In this document: in pieces, positions 17,853-26,777 of the stretch | How positions within the stretch are numbered: position 1 is the stretch's first letter | How the letters are laid out: the number at the start of each line of letters is the position of its first letter | Origin: Candidatus Eiseniibacteriota bacterium | Lineage (GTDB): Bacteria > Eisenbacteria > RBG-16-71-46 > CAIMUX01 | Assembly: GCA_016712505.1 (NCBI GenBank) | Contig: JADJQY010000002.1 | Span: 1 to 64,000, forward strand | DNA length: 64,000 nucleotides | Direction: 5' to 3' | The notes under the pieces: generated by a model | The model's database searches: none | What the model was told of the DNA's origin: nothing | The model's input: only the letters and a program-made list of their open reading frames with translations | Position numbers and translations under genes: made by a program

Positions 17853-18718
17853 TCCGCTTCGATCTGGAGGACGTCCCGCCCGGCCTCCGGCTCGGCACCT
17901 CGTCGTTCAGTTCGGCTGACTGGCACGGCGGCTTCTACCCCGAAGGGCTCCCGCCGGCTGAGTTCCTCCTCCACTATTCGAGCCAGCTCCCGACGGTCGA
18001 GATCGATGCCACCTGGCACATGATGCCCTCGGTGCGCATGGTGAAGGCCTGGGCCGAAAAGACCCCGGAGAGCTTCGTCTTCGCCCTCAAGGTGCCGAAG
18101 GTGATCACCCACGAGCTCTACCTCGAGGACTGCACCGACGAGTGGAACCAGTTCGTTCGCGCGCTCGAACCGCTCGGAACCAAGCTGGGGCCGGTGTTGC
18201 TCCAGTTCCAGTACGTCGCGAAGGGGAAGGATCCGGAGGAGTATCGGACCGGAGCGCGCTTCCGCGAGCGCCTGGCGCGCTTCCTCGATCTGGTGCCGTC
18301 GGGAATGCGGGTTGCGGTCGAGGTGCGAAACGAGAAGTGGCTCGGCGATCCGCTCTACGATCTGCTGCGCACGCACAATGTCGCCCTGGCCCTGACCGCG
18401 TTCTACACCATGCCTTCCGGCCCGTCGCTGCTCGCCAAGGCCAACGTGGTCACGGCCGACTTCTCCTACCTGCGGTTTCTCGGCAATCACAAGTCGATGG
18501 ACGAGGCGGTGGCGAACGCCCGCGAGGAGGGGAAACGGCGCGGTGACTGGGACTCGATCATCGTCGATCGCACCGAGGAGATGCGGCCCTGGTTGCCGGC
18601 GATCCGCGATCTGCTGGCGTCGAAGCAGGACGTCTTCACCTACTTCAACAACCACTACGCAGGATTCGCGCCGGGCTCGATCGATCTATTCCTGCGTCTG
18701 TGGCGCGGGCAGGTTTGA
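17849..18718 (+). CDS. DUF72 (YecE-like) TIM-barrel protein
   Basis: This is a 289-residue soluble protein of the DUF72 family. Family signatures are visible: RLGTSSFSSADWHGGFYPEGLPPAEFLLHYSSQLPTVEI written across residues 14-52, FALKVPKVITHE, GPVLLQFQY, VAVEVRNEKW and FTYFNNHYAGFAPG near the end. The fold is an alpha/beta barrel resembling apurinic endonucleases, but the reaction is not established. Its start (ATGA) overlaps the TerB-domain gene, so the two are co-translated. That coupling suggests a shared stress or repair function, which is only an inference. 293 bp of apparently featureless DNA separate it from the next, convergent gene. Confidence 0.9.
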   Translation: MIRFDLEDVPPGLRLGTSSFSSADWHGGFYPEGLPPAEFLLHYSSQLPTVEIDATWHMMPSVRMVKAWAEKTPESFVFALKVPKVITHELYLEDCTDEWNQFVRALEPLGTKLGPVLLQFQYVAKGKDPEEYRTGARFRERLARFLDLVPSGMRVAVEVRNEKWLGDPLYDLLRTHNVALALTAFYTMPSGPSLLAKANVVTADFSYLRFLGNHKSMDEAVANAREEGKRRGDWDSIIVDRTEEMRPWLPAIRDLLASKQDVFTYFNNHYAGFAPGSIDLFLRLWRGQV

Positions 18719-19011
18719 GGAGAAGTCCCGCCCTTCCTGGGCTTCCATGAGGCCGACCCCTGAACTTCCGTTCACGGGCCACATCCGGTGTGGAGTCGCC
18801 TCGGGACCTCTCCCATCGCCCGTGCGGGGGCGATCTCGGGAGTCGCGGACCGGCCGCGACCAGACGCAGAGTACGGAAGCTGGCCCGGGATGACAACCCG
18901 CAGCCGCGCCCGGATCTCTCGCCCGCTAATTCATTGTCAAAGCCGTGATTACGCCCGGCACCGGTTTCATCCGATTCCGCTTGCGGATTCGGTCCGAGCC
19001 GTTCTCGCGCC

Positions 19012-21582
19012 TCACGGCACCACCTCGACCTCACCGATCACCGCCCCGGTGAACGAGTCCTCGAAGGCGAAGAGGTCGCGCAGCCGGAGGTTTGGCGCAT
19101 AGGGAGTGGCCGCGAGGTGCAGGCGAACCTGGTAGGGGCCGAGTTTGGCGTCCCGCGGGATCGGGAGCCAGTACTCGTCGAAGTAGACCCCACCCGGCTC
19201 CCAGAGAAACGGTGGGTACCAGGTCTCGAGCGGCTGGTGCATCCGGCCGAAGCGGATCACCTCGCCGCTCGTCCGCTCGTGCCAGGTGCGTCGTGCGCGA
19301 CCGAACAGCGGATGCGCGAGCCCGGGCAGGTCGATCCTGGCCTCCGCCCGGATGAACGCCTCGACCGGCAGGGCGACCGGCTGCGTCTGCCGCCAGTAGG
19401 TGGCGAGACGGATGTAGGTACCGCGCGCGAACCGCACCGGTTGGGAATCGGGCCAGGCGATCCCGATCAACTCCAGGCCCTCGACCGTCGGCACGTTCGC
19501 GCGTCGCAGCCCGAGCTGCGCCGCAAGCTCGCCGCCGGTCCGGGGCAGCGACTCCTCCGCCGACATGCGAAGAAAACGACTGGCTCCCGCGGTGTCGGGC
19601 GGCGCCGGCAGATCGTGCAGGCGATAGATCGAGATACCATCCCGGGCGTAGACCGGTTCGTACCGCTCCGGATCGCGGGCGAACTTCGCCCGCTCGGGCT
19701 CGAAGGTGAGCGGGGAGACGAAGGTCAGGTAGCTCCGGAAGTAGCGGGTCCAGGTGTGATTCAGCAGCACGTAGCGCGCCCGGTACCGCTCCAGGATCTC
19801 CCAGGTGGTCCGGGGATCGACCTCGGCATTCAGCACCGCCAGCGCATCGTAGGTGCGCTCGATGGTGCGGGCGTCGGCCGGCGAGCTGTGCTGGTTGTAC
19901 GGGCAGATGGCGAAGTGGCGCGAGTAGGCCGGGATCTGGTAGCTGGTGATCGGATCGGAGACCACGGTGACCGGACGCGGCTCGATCTGGTCAAGGAAGG
20001 CCAGGGCGGCCATGAGTGGGGCGTTCTCCTGGAACGAGCTCTTCTGGAACGCCTCCGCGCGCCAGAAGCGGATGGCGGTGTTGGCCTGGAGGGCGAAGGC
20101 GAGGCCGAGGCCGAGGAGGATCGCCACCGCGCGCAGATCGCGCCGCCGCTCGATCGCCCACACCGTCGCCCAGCCGAGCGCACCGAAGATCGGCGCGACG
20201 TAGAGCACCCGGAACAGCAGCGAGTGGGCCTTCACCGCCTCGATCAACGACACCGCGAGCGGATTCAGCACGATCATGATCGTGACCAAGGTCGAGCCGA
20301 AGAGGTAGGCCGCACCGCGGTCCCAGGCGACGCGGCGCAGGGCGAGCAGTCCGCAGAGCACGCCGAGCAGACCCGGCCAGCCGTACCACTTGGTGAGCGC
20401 CTCGGGGCCGAGCACCGCCCAGTTCCCGAACAGGTAGAGCAGCCCTTGCGGATGATCGAAGAGGGGGTTCGCGGCCGAGTAGGTGCGGCCGGCCTGGACG
20501 GCGACCACCGGGGCGAGGAGCAGAGTGCCCCAGATCGGCAGCCACCACAGGATCCGTCGCACGCGCGGAGGCTCACGGAGGAAGAAGGCCCAGCTCCAGG
20601 AGAGCGCCCCCAGCGCGAGCAACGATTGGGCGGCGGAGAGGATGTGCACTCCCACCAGGATCGGTGCCGCGAGGAGCGCGAGGATCAGCAAGGTGCGCGA
20701 TGGCGCCGCGTGGTGAAACGGGCGCCAGTCGGGGGGCGGGGTGTGGTCCGCCCGGGATACATCGACCCAGGTCGCGACCGCCCAGAGCGACACCCAGGAA
20801 TAGGCCCAGCCGACCCGGCTGGCATAGCCGAGGTTCTGCAAGAAGTGGTCGCGGTCGAAGAGCGTGGCCACGACGAAGGCGACGGTGGCCCAGGTCGCGA
20901 TCCCCGTCGAGCCGAGGAGGCGGCGCGTGGCGGCGAAGAAGGTCCAGAGGGCGAGCGGCACCAGCGCGACAGGTGAGAAGCGCCAGAGATCCACCGGATC
21001 GATCCCCGAGAGGCGGCCGATCAATGCCGCCGCGAGATGGAACGATCCGCGCCGGGGATCCGGCGCGAGGTCGCCCAGATCCTGATAGGCGCCGGATGCG
21101 AGGTCGACCCGGTTCTCGATCAGCATCCGCCGCACGAAGGCGACGAAGTCGAGCGAATCGTGGATGTAGCCGAGGCTGCCGCCGTCCCACGCCATGACCA
21201 GGGTGACCGCCGCGATCACCATGAGCGCCGGTCGCGCGCTCCGGTCGTCCGGCAGGGGAGTCATCCCTCGGGAGAGCCCAGGGGCAGGCGACCGTGACTC
21301 CCTTCGCATCCCCTCCCGCCGGAGCAGGAAGAGCCCGGCGCAGGCGGCAGTCAGTCCGAGGTGGAGCCGGAGCGCCGCATCGAGCGAGAGCCGAAACCCT
21401 ACCGCCGCGGCGTAGACCAGGCCGAAGACCAGGGCGCTCAGGAGCCAGGCGGGGAGGAGTCGCTCGCCGCGGCCGAGGCGCGTCCGGAGGAATCGACTCG
21501 ACTCGGCCAGGAAGAACCCGGGCAGTACGAAGACCAGGGCGGCCGCGCCGAGATAGAGCGCCAGGGCGGCGGGGTTCAGCAC
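19012..21582 (-). CDS. Polytopic membrane protein, possibly GT-C-type glycosyltransferase
   Basis: This is an 856-residue protein with about 12 membrane helices in residues ~5-500 (LALYLGAAALVFVLPGFFL, LLPAWLLSALVFGLVYAAAVGF and TLLILALLAAPILVGVHIL are clear). A large soluble C-terminal half follows (VVSDPITSYQIPAYSRHF, WERTS and beta-rich segments). The layout of N-terminal helices plus a C-terminal extracytoplasmic domain resembles dolichyl-phosphate-mannose or GT-C transferases. I cannot point to a convincing catalytic motif; the D-H pair in loop one (YIHDSLDF) is a candidate only. The start is a GTG without a Shine-Dalgarno and is uncertain. It is divergent from the PLP-enzyme gene. Confidence 0.75.
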   Translation of the reverse strand: MLNPAALALYLGAAALVFVLPGFFLAESSRFLRTRLGRGERLLPAWLLSALVFGLVYAAAVGFRLSLDAALRLHLGLTAACAGLFLLRREGMRRESRSPAPGLSRGMTPLPDDRSARPALMVIAAVTLVMAWDGGSLGYIHDSLDFVAFVRRMLIENRVDLASGAYQDLGDLAPDPRRGSFHLAAALIGRLSGIDPVDLWRFSPVALVPLALWTFFAATRRLLGSTGIATWATVAFVVATLFDRDHFLQNLGYASRVGWAYSWVSLWAVATWVDVSRADHTPPPDWRPFHHAAPSRTLLILALLAAPILVGVHILSAAQSLLALGALSWSWAFFLREPPRVRRILWWLPIWGTLLLAPVVAVQAGRTYSAANPLFDHPQGLLYLFGNWAVLGPEALTKWYGWPGLLGVLCGLLALRRVAWDRGAAYLFGSTLVTIMIVLNPLAVSLIEAVKAHSLLFRVLYVAPIFGALGWATVWAIERRRDLRAVAILLGLGLAFALQANTAIRFWRAEAFQKSSFQENAPLMAALAFLDQIEPRPVTVVSDPITSYQIPAYSRHFAICPYNQHSSPADARTIERTYDALAVLNAEVDPRTTWEILERYRARYVLLNHTWTRYFRSYLTFVSPLTFEPERAKFARDPERYEPVYARDGISIYRLHDLPAPPDTAGASRFLRMSAEESLPRTGGELAAQLGLRRANVPTVEGLELIGIAWPDSQPVRFARGTYIRLATYWRQTQPVALPVEAFIRAEARIDLPGLAHPLFGRARRTWHERTSGEVIRFGRMHQPLETWYPPFLWEPGGVYFDEYWLPIPRDAKLGPYQVRLHLAATPYAPNLRLRDLFAFEDSFTGAVIGEVEVVP

Positions 21583-21719
21583 GCCCGACCGATCCGGCGG
21601 TTCAGGGGCGGTTCTCTGCGCTCATTCCGATGTACCATGCGCGGGCATGTTGCCAAACGGCGGCCCGAAGCGCAACGCGCCGGACGGATCCGCCGGGCAG
21701 ACCCCAAAAGGAGGACTCG

Positions 21720-22691
21720 ATGTCGGAATCGCTCGCACCCGAGGCGGTGCGCCTGGCGGCGGAGCGGCTGCGGGGGGCGGCGCATCGGACGCCCGTCTTC
21801 AGTTCGAGGACCCTCGACGCGCGACTCTCGGCGTCGGTCTTCTGCAAAGGGGAGCACCTCCAACGCACCGGATCGTTCAAGTTCCGCGGCGCGTGGAATG
21901 CGCTCCAGTCGCTCTCGGCAGACGAATGCCGCCGCGGGGTGATCACCTACTCCTCGGGCAACCACGCCGCCGCGCTCGCCGCGGCCGGAAGCCAGCTCGG
22001 GATTCGCGTGGTCGTGGCCCTGCCCGACAACGCCCTCCCGCTCAAACGCGAGGCGGTGATCGGCTACGGCGCGGAGATCGTCCCGTGCAGCGCCAATGAG
22101 CGCGAGACCGTCGGCCGACGGGTCGCGGCGGAGCGCGGTCTGGTCGTCATCCCGCCCTACGACGACGACCGCATCATCGCGGGACAGGGCACCGCGGCGC
22201 TCGAATTGATGGAGGAGGTCGGCGAACTGGATCTCCTGCTCGCGCCGACCGGCGGGGGAGGGCTCCTCTCCGGAACCGCCCTCGCGGCTCAGGTTCTCGA
22301 ACTCGAGCGCGGCCACCGGACGCAGGTCTGGGGGGTCGAGCCGGAGATCGCCAACGACGCGCAGCGCTCCCTCCGCACCGGCGCGATCGTGCACCTGGAG
22401 GACACCCCGATGACCATCGCAGACGGCCTCCGCACGCGATACCTCGGCGAGCGCACCTTCGCCGTCATCCGACGACATGTCGAGGGGATCGTCACGGTGA
22501 GCGAGGAGGAGATCGTCGACGCAGTACGCTGGCTCTGGCTCAGGATGAAGCTCGTGGTCGAACCGAGCGGCGCGGTCCCGCTTGCCGCGCTCCTCGCCGG
22601 TCGCTTCGACCTCAAAGGACGAAGGGTCGGCGTCATCCTGAGCGGAGGCAACGCCGACCCCGCAGCACTCGCGCCGTACTTCCCGGCCTGA
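21720..22691 (+). CDS. Threonine/serine dehydratase family PLP enzyme
   Basis: This 323-residue fold-type II PLP enzyme resembles catabolic threonine ammonia-lyase (TdcB/IlvA without the regulatory ACT domain) and serine racemase. The start ATG 21720 follows AAAAGGAGG. The Schiff-base Lys lies in GSFKFRGAWNAL (residue ~54). The phosphate-binding loop is GGGGLLSG, substrate binding is SSGNHAAALA, and the C-terminal SGGN motif is present. It would deaminate L-threonine to 2-oxobutanoate or L-serine to pyruvate; specificity cannot be settled by eye. The absence of a C-terminal regulatory domain argues against the biosynthetic, isoleucine-inhibited type. It stands alone, divergent from the membrane-protein gene and convergent with the next. 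Confidence 0.92.
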   Translation: MSESLAPEAVRLAAERLRGAAHRTPVFSSRTLDARLSASVFCKGEHLQRTGSFKFRGAWNALQSLSADECRRGVITYSSGNHAAALAAAGSQLGIRVVVALPDNALPLKREAVIGYGAEIVPCSANERETVGRRVAAERGLVVIPPYDDDRIIAGQGTAALELMEEVGELDLLLAPTGGGGLLSGTALAAQVLELERGHRTQVWGVEPEIANDAQRSLRTGAIVHLEDTPMTIADGLRTRYLGERTFAVIRRHVEGIVTVSEEEIVDAVRWLWLRMKLVVEPSGAVPLAALLAGRFDLKGRRVGVILSGGNADPAALAPYFPA

Positions 22692-22766
22692 CCGCCGCGC
22701 GGCCCGGCGACCGCGCGGCCCGGCCCAGGATCGGTGATCTCGGGGGCCGCGATCGGGGACCGCGAA

Positions 22767-23486
22767 CTAGCGGTAGAGCGCCTTCACCTTGCCGAAGGAG
22801 GTGAGCCGAATCGGGGCCTCGGGTACATCGCTGGTCGAGATCGTCTGACCCTGAACGCCGATTCCGAGCGCGCCCATCGGACCGAAGGCGAGCGAGGTGC
22901 TCTGCCAGCCGGAGGGGTAGCCGATCCCCGGGGCGATGTTGTTCATCGGGCAGCCGCCGAAGCCGTCGACGTCGGCGGCGACGAACCAGCCGTTCGACGC
23001 GCCGACCCAGTGCCCCCAGATTCCCGTCCACCACCGCCCTTCCATCTCGACCGGGTTCGGAAGATCGACCACGTGCCGGCTGATGTTCGGCCAGAGCGCG
23101 ATCGCGCCCAGGTTCACATTCGGTTGCATGTAGACGACGCCGCCGGGGGTGTCCTGGTTCAGCTCGCGCACATTCGACCAGAGGTAGAAGTCGGCCTGCT
23201 GCCCGGTGTAGTTCCCGATCTGCGTCAGGTCGGCCACGAAGGCACAGACCGCCTTTGGTCCGAGGTAGCACTCCGCAAACGCGCCGTAGTACGGCGGCTG
23301 CTGGCCCCCGGTCTTCCAGGTGACGGCGTTCTCGTAGCTGCCGTCGGAGTTGATCATCAAGGGACAGGAGCTGGCGCCCGGGCCGTCCTGGGGTGCGAGA
23401 ACTCCTACCGCGTTTCCCGTCGTGGCCAGATCGTCGGCCACGGCCACCGAGGCGCAGCAGAGGGCGATCAGAAGCAGTTGACGCAT
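22767..23486 (-). CDS. Small secreted protein of unknown function
   Basis: This 239-residue protein starts at ATG 23486 with an optimal GAGGAGG upstream. A short signal peptide (MRQLLLIALCCASVAVA) is followed by a mature region rich in Trp, Tyr, Gly and Asn with four or more cysteines (ASSCPLM, AECYLG, KAVCAF, GGCPMNN). The sequence is beta-rich (DFYLWSNVRELNQ, WWTGIWGHWVGASNGWFVAADVD). No family is recognised and there is no FlgD-type C-terminal domain. It is convergent with the PLP-enzyme gene and divergent from hddC. Confidence 0.75.
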   Translation of the reverse strand: MRQLLLIALCCASVAVADDLATTGNAVGVLAPQDGPGASSCPLMINSDGSYENAVTWKTGGQQPPYYGAFAECYLGPKAVCAFVADLTQIGNYTGQQADFYLWSNVRELNQDTPGGVVYMQPNVNLGAIALWPNISRHVVDLPNPVEMEGRWWTGIWGHWVGASNGWFVAADVDGFGGCPMNNIAPGIGYPSGWQSTSLAFGPMGALGIGVQGQTISTSDVPEAPIRLTSFGKVKALYR

Positions 23487-23599
23487 GAAAACCTCCTCGA
23501 TTTCGGGGTGATTGGAGGGCGCAAACACTCTGGTCCCCGCCCGTTCGGAGTACAAGCGGATTCCCTCCCCCGGTCGCCCCGCGCCGGGTCAGCCTGTGC

Positions 23600-23628
23600 T
23601 TGACGGTGGCCACGAAGACATCGAAACT
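23600..23628 (+). promoter_or_regulatory. Promoter placing hddC as a leaderless transcript
   Basis: TTGACG (23600-23605), 17 bp, then GAAACT (23623-23628). Transcription starting ~7 bp later would begin at the ATG at 23635, which has no Shine-Dalgarno. The same TTGACA-N17-GAAACT pattern occurs at 53499-53527. Confidence 0.4.
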
Positions 23629-23634
23629 CCGGCC

Positions 23635-24411
23635 ATGACGACCGGACAACCAAGCGCGCAGCTCGAGCCGGCGGAGATCGCCGTGTTCATTCTGTGCGGC
23701 GGACTCGGCACGCGGCTCCGGTCGATCGAAGCTCGGCCGAAGGCGATCGTGCCCGTGGCAGCTCGACCGTTTGTGAGCTACCAGCTCGCGTTGCTTGCCG
23801 CGCAGGGATTTGCACGCTTTCATCTCTTGCTCGGCGTGGGGGCGGAGGCGGTGCGGGAGGCCTGGCCCGAGGTCGCCCGGATCGCCGGGATCCCGCTCGG
23901 TCGCTTCAGCATGACGCAGGAACGCGAACCACTCGGGACCGGCGGGGCGCTCGCCTCGGCGCGGGATCGCGCCGCCCGCTGGAACCTGGTGCTGAATGCC
24001 GACTCGTTCGTCGAGACGGATCTGGGCGCGCTGGTCCGGAGCGGCGGCGGGGAGGCCGAGGGGGCCGCGAGGCTCCTGGCCGTGTGGATGGACGATCGAA
24101 CCGACTACGGTGGCCTGGTCCTGGACGCGGACGATCGCGTGACCCGCTTCCTGGAGAAGGGCGCCTGTGACGCCGGGTGGATCAACGGCGGGATCTACCT
24201 GATGGGTCGCCCGTTGATCGAAGCCCTGCCGACCGGACCCTCGAGTCTCGAGCGCGACCACCTCCCCCGGCTGGCCTCGGCCAGCCGGCTCTGGGCGGTG
24301 CGCTCGCGCGGCTTCTTTCGCGACATGGGGACGCCCGAGCGGTTGGCCGCGGCGCAGCGGGAATTCGTCGCGGTGGGGGAGCGTCTCGCGCTTCCGACTT
24401 CCCCTGCTTGA
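23635..24411 (+). CDS. hddC: Heptose-1-phosphate guanylyltransferase-type nucleotidyltransferase
   Basis: This 258-residue NDP-sugar nucleotidyltransferase has the N-terminal activation motif FILCGGLGTRLRSI and Lys-containing ARPKAIVPVAARPF. LGTGGALASA, NADSF and the SLERD segment are also typical. Closest by eye are HddC-type enzymes that make GDP-D-glycero-alpha-D-manno-heptose; a mannose- or glucose-1-phosphate enzyme is the alternative. The HddA-type kinase, a glycosyltransferase and GmhA follow on the same strand, which supports the heptose role. The ATG at 23635 lacks a ribosome-binding site but sits ~7 bp after a -10 element, so the mRNA may be leaderless. 72 bp separate it from hddA. 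Confidence 0.85.
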   Translation: MTTGQPSAQLEPAEIAVFILCGGLGTRLRSIEARPKAIVPVAARPFVSYQLALLAAQGFARFHLLLGVGAEAVREAWPEVARIAGIPLGRFSMTQEREPLGTGGALASARDRAARWNLVLNADSFVETDLGALVRSGGGEAEGAARLLAVWMDDRTDYGGLVLDADDRVTRFLEKGACDAGWINGGIYLMGRPLIEALPTGPSSLERDHLPRLASASRLWAVRSRGFFRDMGTPERLAAAQREFVAVGERLALPTSPA

Positions 24412-24483
24412 CCGGATGGCCGGAGGCGGAGAACATCGCCGCTTTCCGGTCGGATGGAACCGCGAGCGAAGGGGGGACCTCTC

Positions 24484-25509
24484 ATGATCGTGCGCGCCAA
24501 GGCGCCGCTTCGAATCAGCTTCTGCGGCGGCGGCACCGATGTCTCCCCCTACCCCGAAGAGAAGGGGGGCGTGGTGCTCTCGGCCACGATCGACAAGTAC
24601 GCCTACGCATCGCTCCGTCCGGTGCCCGCGGCGGAAATCGTCGTCACCTCGCTCGACTACGACCTGACGCGGCACTACCCGCTGGGGCAGGCGCTGCCGG
24701 TCGACGGCGAACTCGATCTGGTCAAAGGGGTGTTGAACTATTTCCAGCAGGAGGTGGGGCCGCTCCCGTCGGGCTGCGAGATCTTCCTCCACAGCGATGC
24801 CCCGCCCGGCAGCGGGCTTGGTTCGTCCTCCACCATGGTCACCGCCCTCTGCGGCGCGGTCAGCGAGTGGTGCCGCGCGCCGTTGACGCCGTACGAGATC
24901 GCGGAGCTGACCTATCGCATCGAGCGGATCGATCTCGGGATTGCCGGGGGAAAGCAGGACCAGTATGCCGCGACCTTCGGCGGGTTCAACTTCATGGAGT
25001 TTCACGCCGACCACACGGTGGTGAACCCGCTCCGGCTCCGTCGCGACACCCAGAACGAACTGGAGTACGCACTGCTCCTCTGCTACACCGGGGGCACGCG
25101 GCTCTCGGCGCACATCGTGGAGAACCAGACGCGGAGCTACCGGGCGGGGAAGGCCGAGGTGGTCGCCTCGCTCGATCGGATGAAGGCGCTCACCCTGGAG
25201 ATGAAGACGCTCCTGCTGCGCGACCGGATCCAGGCCTTCGGCGAGCAGCTCCACGTCGCCTGGGAGGCGAAGAAGCAGCTCGATGCCGGAATCTCGAATC
25301 CGCAGATCGACCAGCTCTACGCGCTGGCCCGCGAGCAGGGCGCGATCGGGGGAAAGATCCTCGGGGCCGGCGGCGGGGGCTTTCTCCTGGTGCTGAGTCC
25401 GTTCGAGCACAAGCACCACGTGGCCCGGGCGCTCGAGGGAGTCGGCGGGAAGATCGTTCCCTTCGCCTTCGAGGGGCGCGGGCTGCAGACCTGGACCGCC
25501 TCGGAGTGA
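24484..25509 (+). CDS. hddA: D-glycero-alpha-D-manno-heptose-7-phosphate kinase (GHMP family)
   Basis: This 341-residue GHMP-superfamily kinase follows an AGGGGGGA ribosome-binding site. The N-terminal motif (VRAKAPLRISFCGGGTDV, then EEKGGVVLSATIDKYAYA) is that of the HddA/GDP-fucose-kinase group. The ATP loop PPGSGLGSSSTMVTAL and the C-terminal GAGGGGFLLVLS segment are intact. HddA phosphorylates heptose-7-phosphate to the alpha-1,7-bisphosphate in GDP-D,D-heptose synthesis for LPS or S-layer glycans. The stop overlaps the GTG of the next gene. The 1-phosphatase (GmhB) is not in this window. Confidence 0.92.
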   Translation: MIVRAKAPLRISFCGGGTDVSPYPEEKGGVVLSATIDKYAYASLRPVPAAEIVVTSLDYDLTRHYPLGQALPVDGELDLVKGVLNYFQQEVGPLPSGCEIFLHSDAPPGSGLGSSSTMVTALCGAVSEWCRAPLTPYEIAELTYRIERIDLGIAGGKQDQYAATFGGFNFMEFHADHTVVNPLRLRRDTQNELEYALLLCYTGGTRLSAHIVENQTRSYRAGKAEVVASLDRMKALTLEMKTLLLRDRIQAFGEQLHVAWEAKKQLDAGISNPQIDQLYALAREQGAIGGKILGAGGGGFLLVLSPFEHKHHVARALEGVGGKIVPFAFEGRGLQTWTASE

Positions 25510-26675
25510 GGATCGGCATCGTCGGAACCGCCTGGCCGATGCGGGGCGGGATCGCGCAGTACAATGCGCTCCTTGCCCACGCGCTGGCGCGGAGCCACGA
25601 GGTCGACCTGGTCTCGTTCACCCGGCAGTACCCGGACTTCCTCTTTCCGGGCAAGTCACAGATCGACACCAGTGAAGACCCGCGGCGGTTTCCCGCGACC
25701 GCGCTGATCGACACGATCGCCCCCTGGAGCTGGGAGCGCGCGGCCGGGCATCTCCGTCGCTTCCGGCCGGACGGGTTGGTCCTGAAATACTGGATGCCGT
25801 TCTTCGCTCCGGCCTACGGCTGGATCGCGCGCGGAGTGCGCCGCGCCGGCCCACGTCCTCTGGACGGCGGGCGGCCTCGGGTGGTCGCGATCCTCGACAA
25901 TCTGATTCCGCACGAGCGGCGTCCGTTCGACCGGGAACTGACCCGCTGGTTCATGGGGGCGATCGACGCCTACATCGTGCAGTCGCATGCGGTGCGGGAC
26001 GATCTGCTCTCACTCGCGCCCGGGGCGTCGTTCCTCGAGGTGCCGCACCCGGTCTACGATCAGTTCGGGAGCCGGGTACCGAAGGCCGAGGCGCGGGCCA
26101 AGCTCGGGCTCGATCCGGCCGAACCGCTGCTGCTCTTCTTCGGTTTCGTGCGGCGCTACAAGGGGCTCGACATCCTGCTCGATGCGCTGCCGCAGGTCCG
26201 GCGGACCCTGCCGGCCCGGGTGCTGGTGCTGGGAGAGTTCTACGAGCCGAAGCAGACCATCGTCGACCAGGTGAATCGCCTGGGCATCGAAGGTGCCGTG
26301 GTCCTGCGCGACGACTATGTACCCGATGAGCAGGTCGGTCTCTACTTCTCGGCCGCCGATGTCGTGGTCCTGCCCTACCGTTCGGCCACCCAGAGCGGGA
26401 TCGTTCCGATTGCCTGGCAGCTCGAACGGCCGGTAATCTGCACCGACGTCGGTGGACTGGCCGAGGTGGTGGCGCACCAGGAGACTGGGCTGGTTTTGCC
26501 GCCGGAACGGCCGGACCTCCTGGCGGAGGCGATCGTGCGCTACTTTGCCGATCATCTGGAAGAGCGCTTCATTCCGGCCATCGCGCGGGAGAAGCTCAAG
26601 TACTCCTGGGAGCGGATGGCGGGGGCGGTCGCGGAGCTCGTGGCGGGGAGTGGGCAGCCGACCCCTCCGGGCTGA
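25506..26675 (+). CDS. Glycosyltransferase family 4, group 1
   Basis: This is a 389-residue GT-B glycosyltransferase, probably adding a sugar (perhaps heptose) at the inner membrane during polysaccharide assembly. It begins with GTG at 25506, overlapping the hddA stop by 4 nt (GTGA). The N-terminal IGIVGTAWPMRGGIAQYNALLAHALA is the acceptor-binding Gly-rich start. The C-terminal Rossmann half carries LLFFGFVRRYKGLDILLDAL, VVVLPYRSATQSGI and VICTDVGGLAEVV, the donor-binding E-X7-E-like region. An approximate 14-bp palindrome, ACCTCGGCCGAGGT, follows the stop at 26680. Confidence 0.9.
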   Translation: MRIGIVGTAWPMRGGIAQYNALLAHALARSHEVDLVSFTRQYPDFLFPGKSQIDTSEDPRRFPATALIDTIAPWSWERAAGHLRRFRPDGLVLKYWMPFFAPAYGWIARGVRRAGPRPLDGGRPRVVAILDNLIPHERRPFDRELTRWFMGAIDAYIVQSHAVRDDLLSLAPGASFLEVPHPVYDQFGSRVPKAEARAKLGLDPAEPLLLFFGFVRRYKGLDILLDALPQVRRTLPARVLVLGEFYEPKQTIVDQVNRLGIEGAVVLRDDYVPDEQVGLYFSAADVVVLPYRSATQSGIVPIAWQLERPVICTDVGGLAEVVAHQETGLVLPPERPDLLAEAIVRYFADHLEERFIPAIAREKLKYSWERMAGAVAELVAGSGQPTPPG

Positions 26676-26777
26676 GGAAACCTCGGCCGAGGTCCAGGCG
26701 TAGAGGACGGGAGACCCGATCGCCGGCCAGCGCAGCGCGCGCTCCGGACGGGCAAGGGCGTGGAGGAAGACCAACGG

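Noticed and set aside
18719..19011. A gene or RNA between DUF72 and the membrane protein
   Set aside because: No clear structure or coding frame was seen in this convergent gap.
22633..25419. A 928-codon minus-strand frame across the PLP enzyme, secreted protein and heptose genes
   Set aside because: It crosses five well-supported genes and has no motif or start site.
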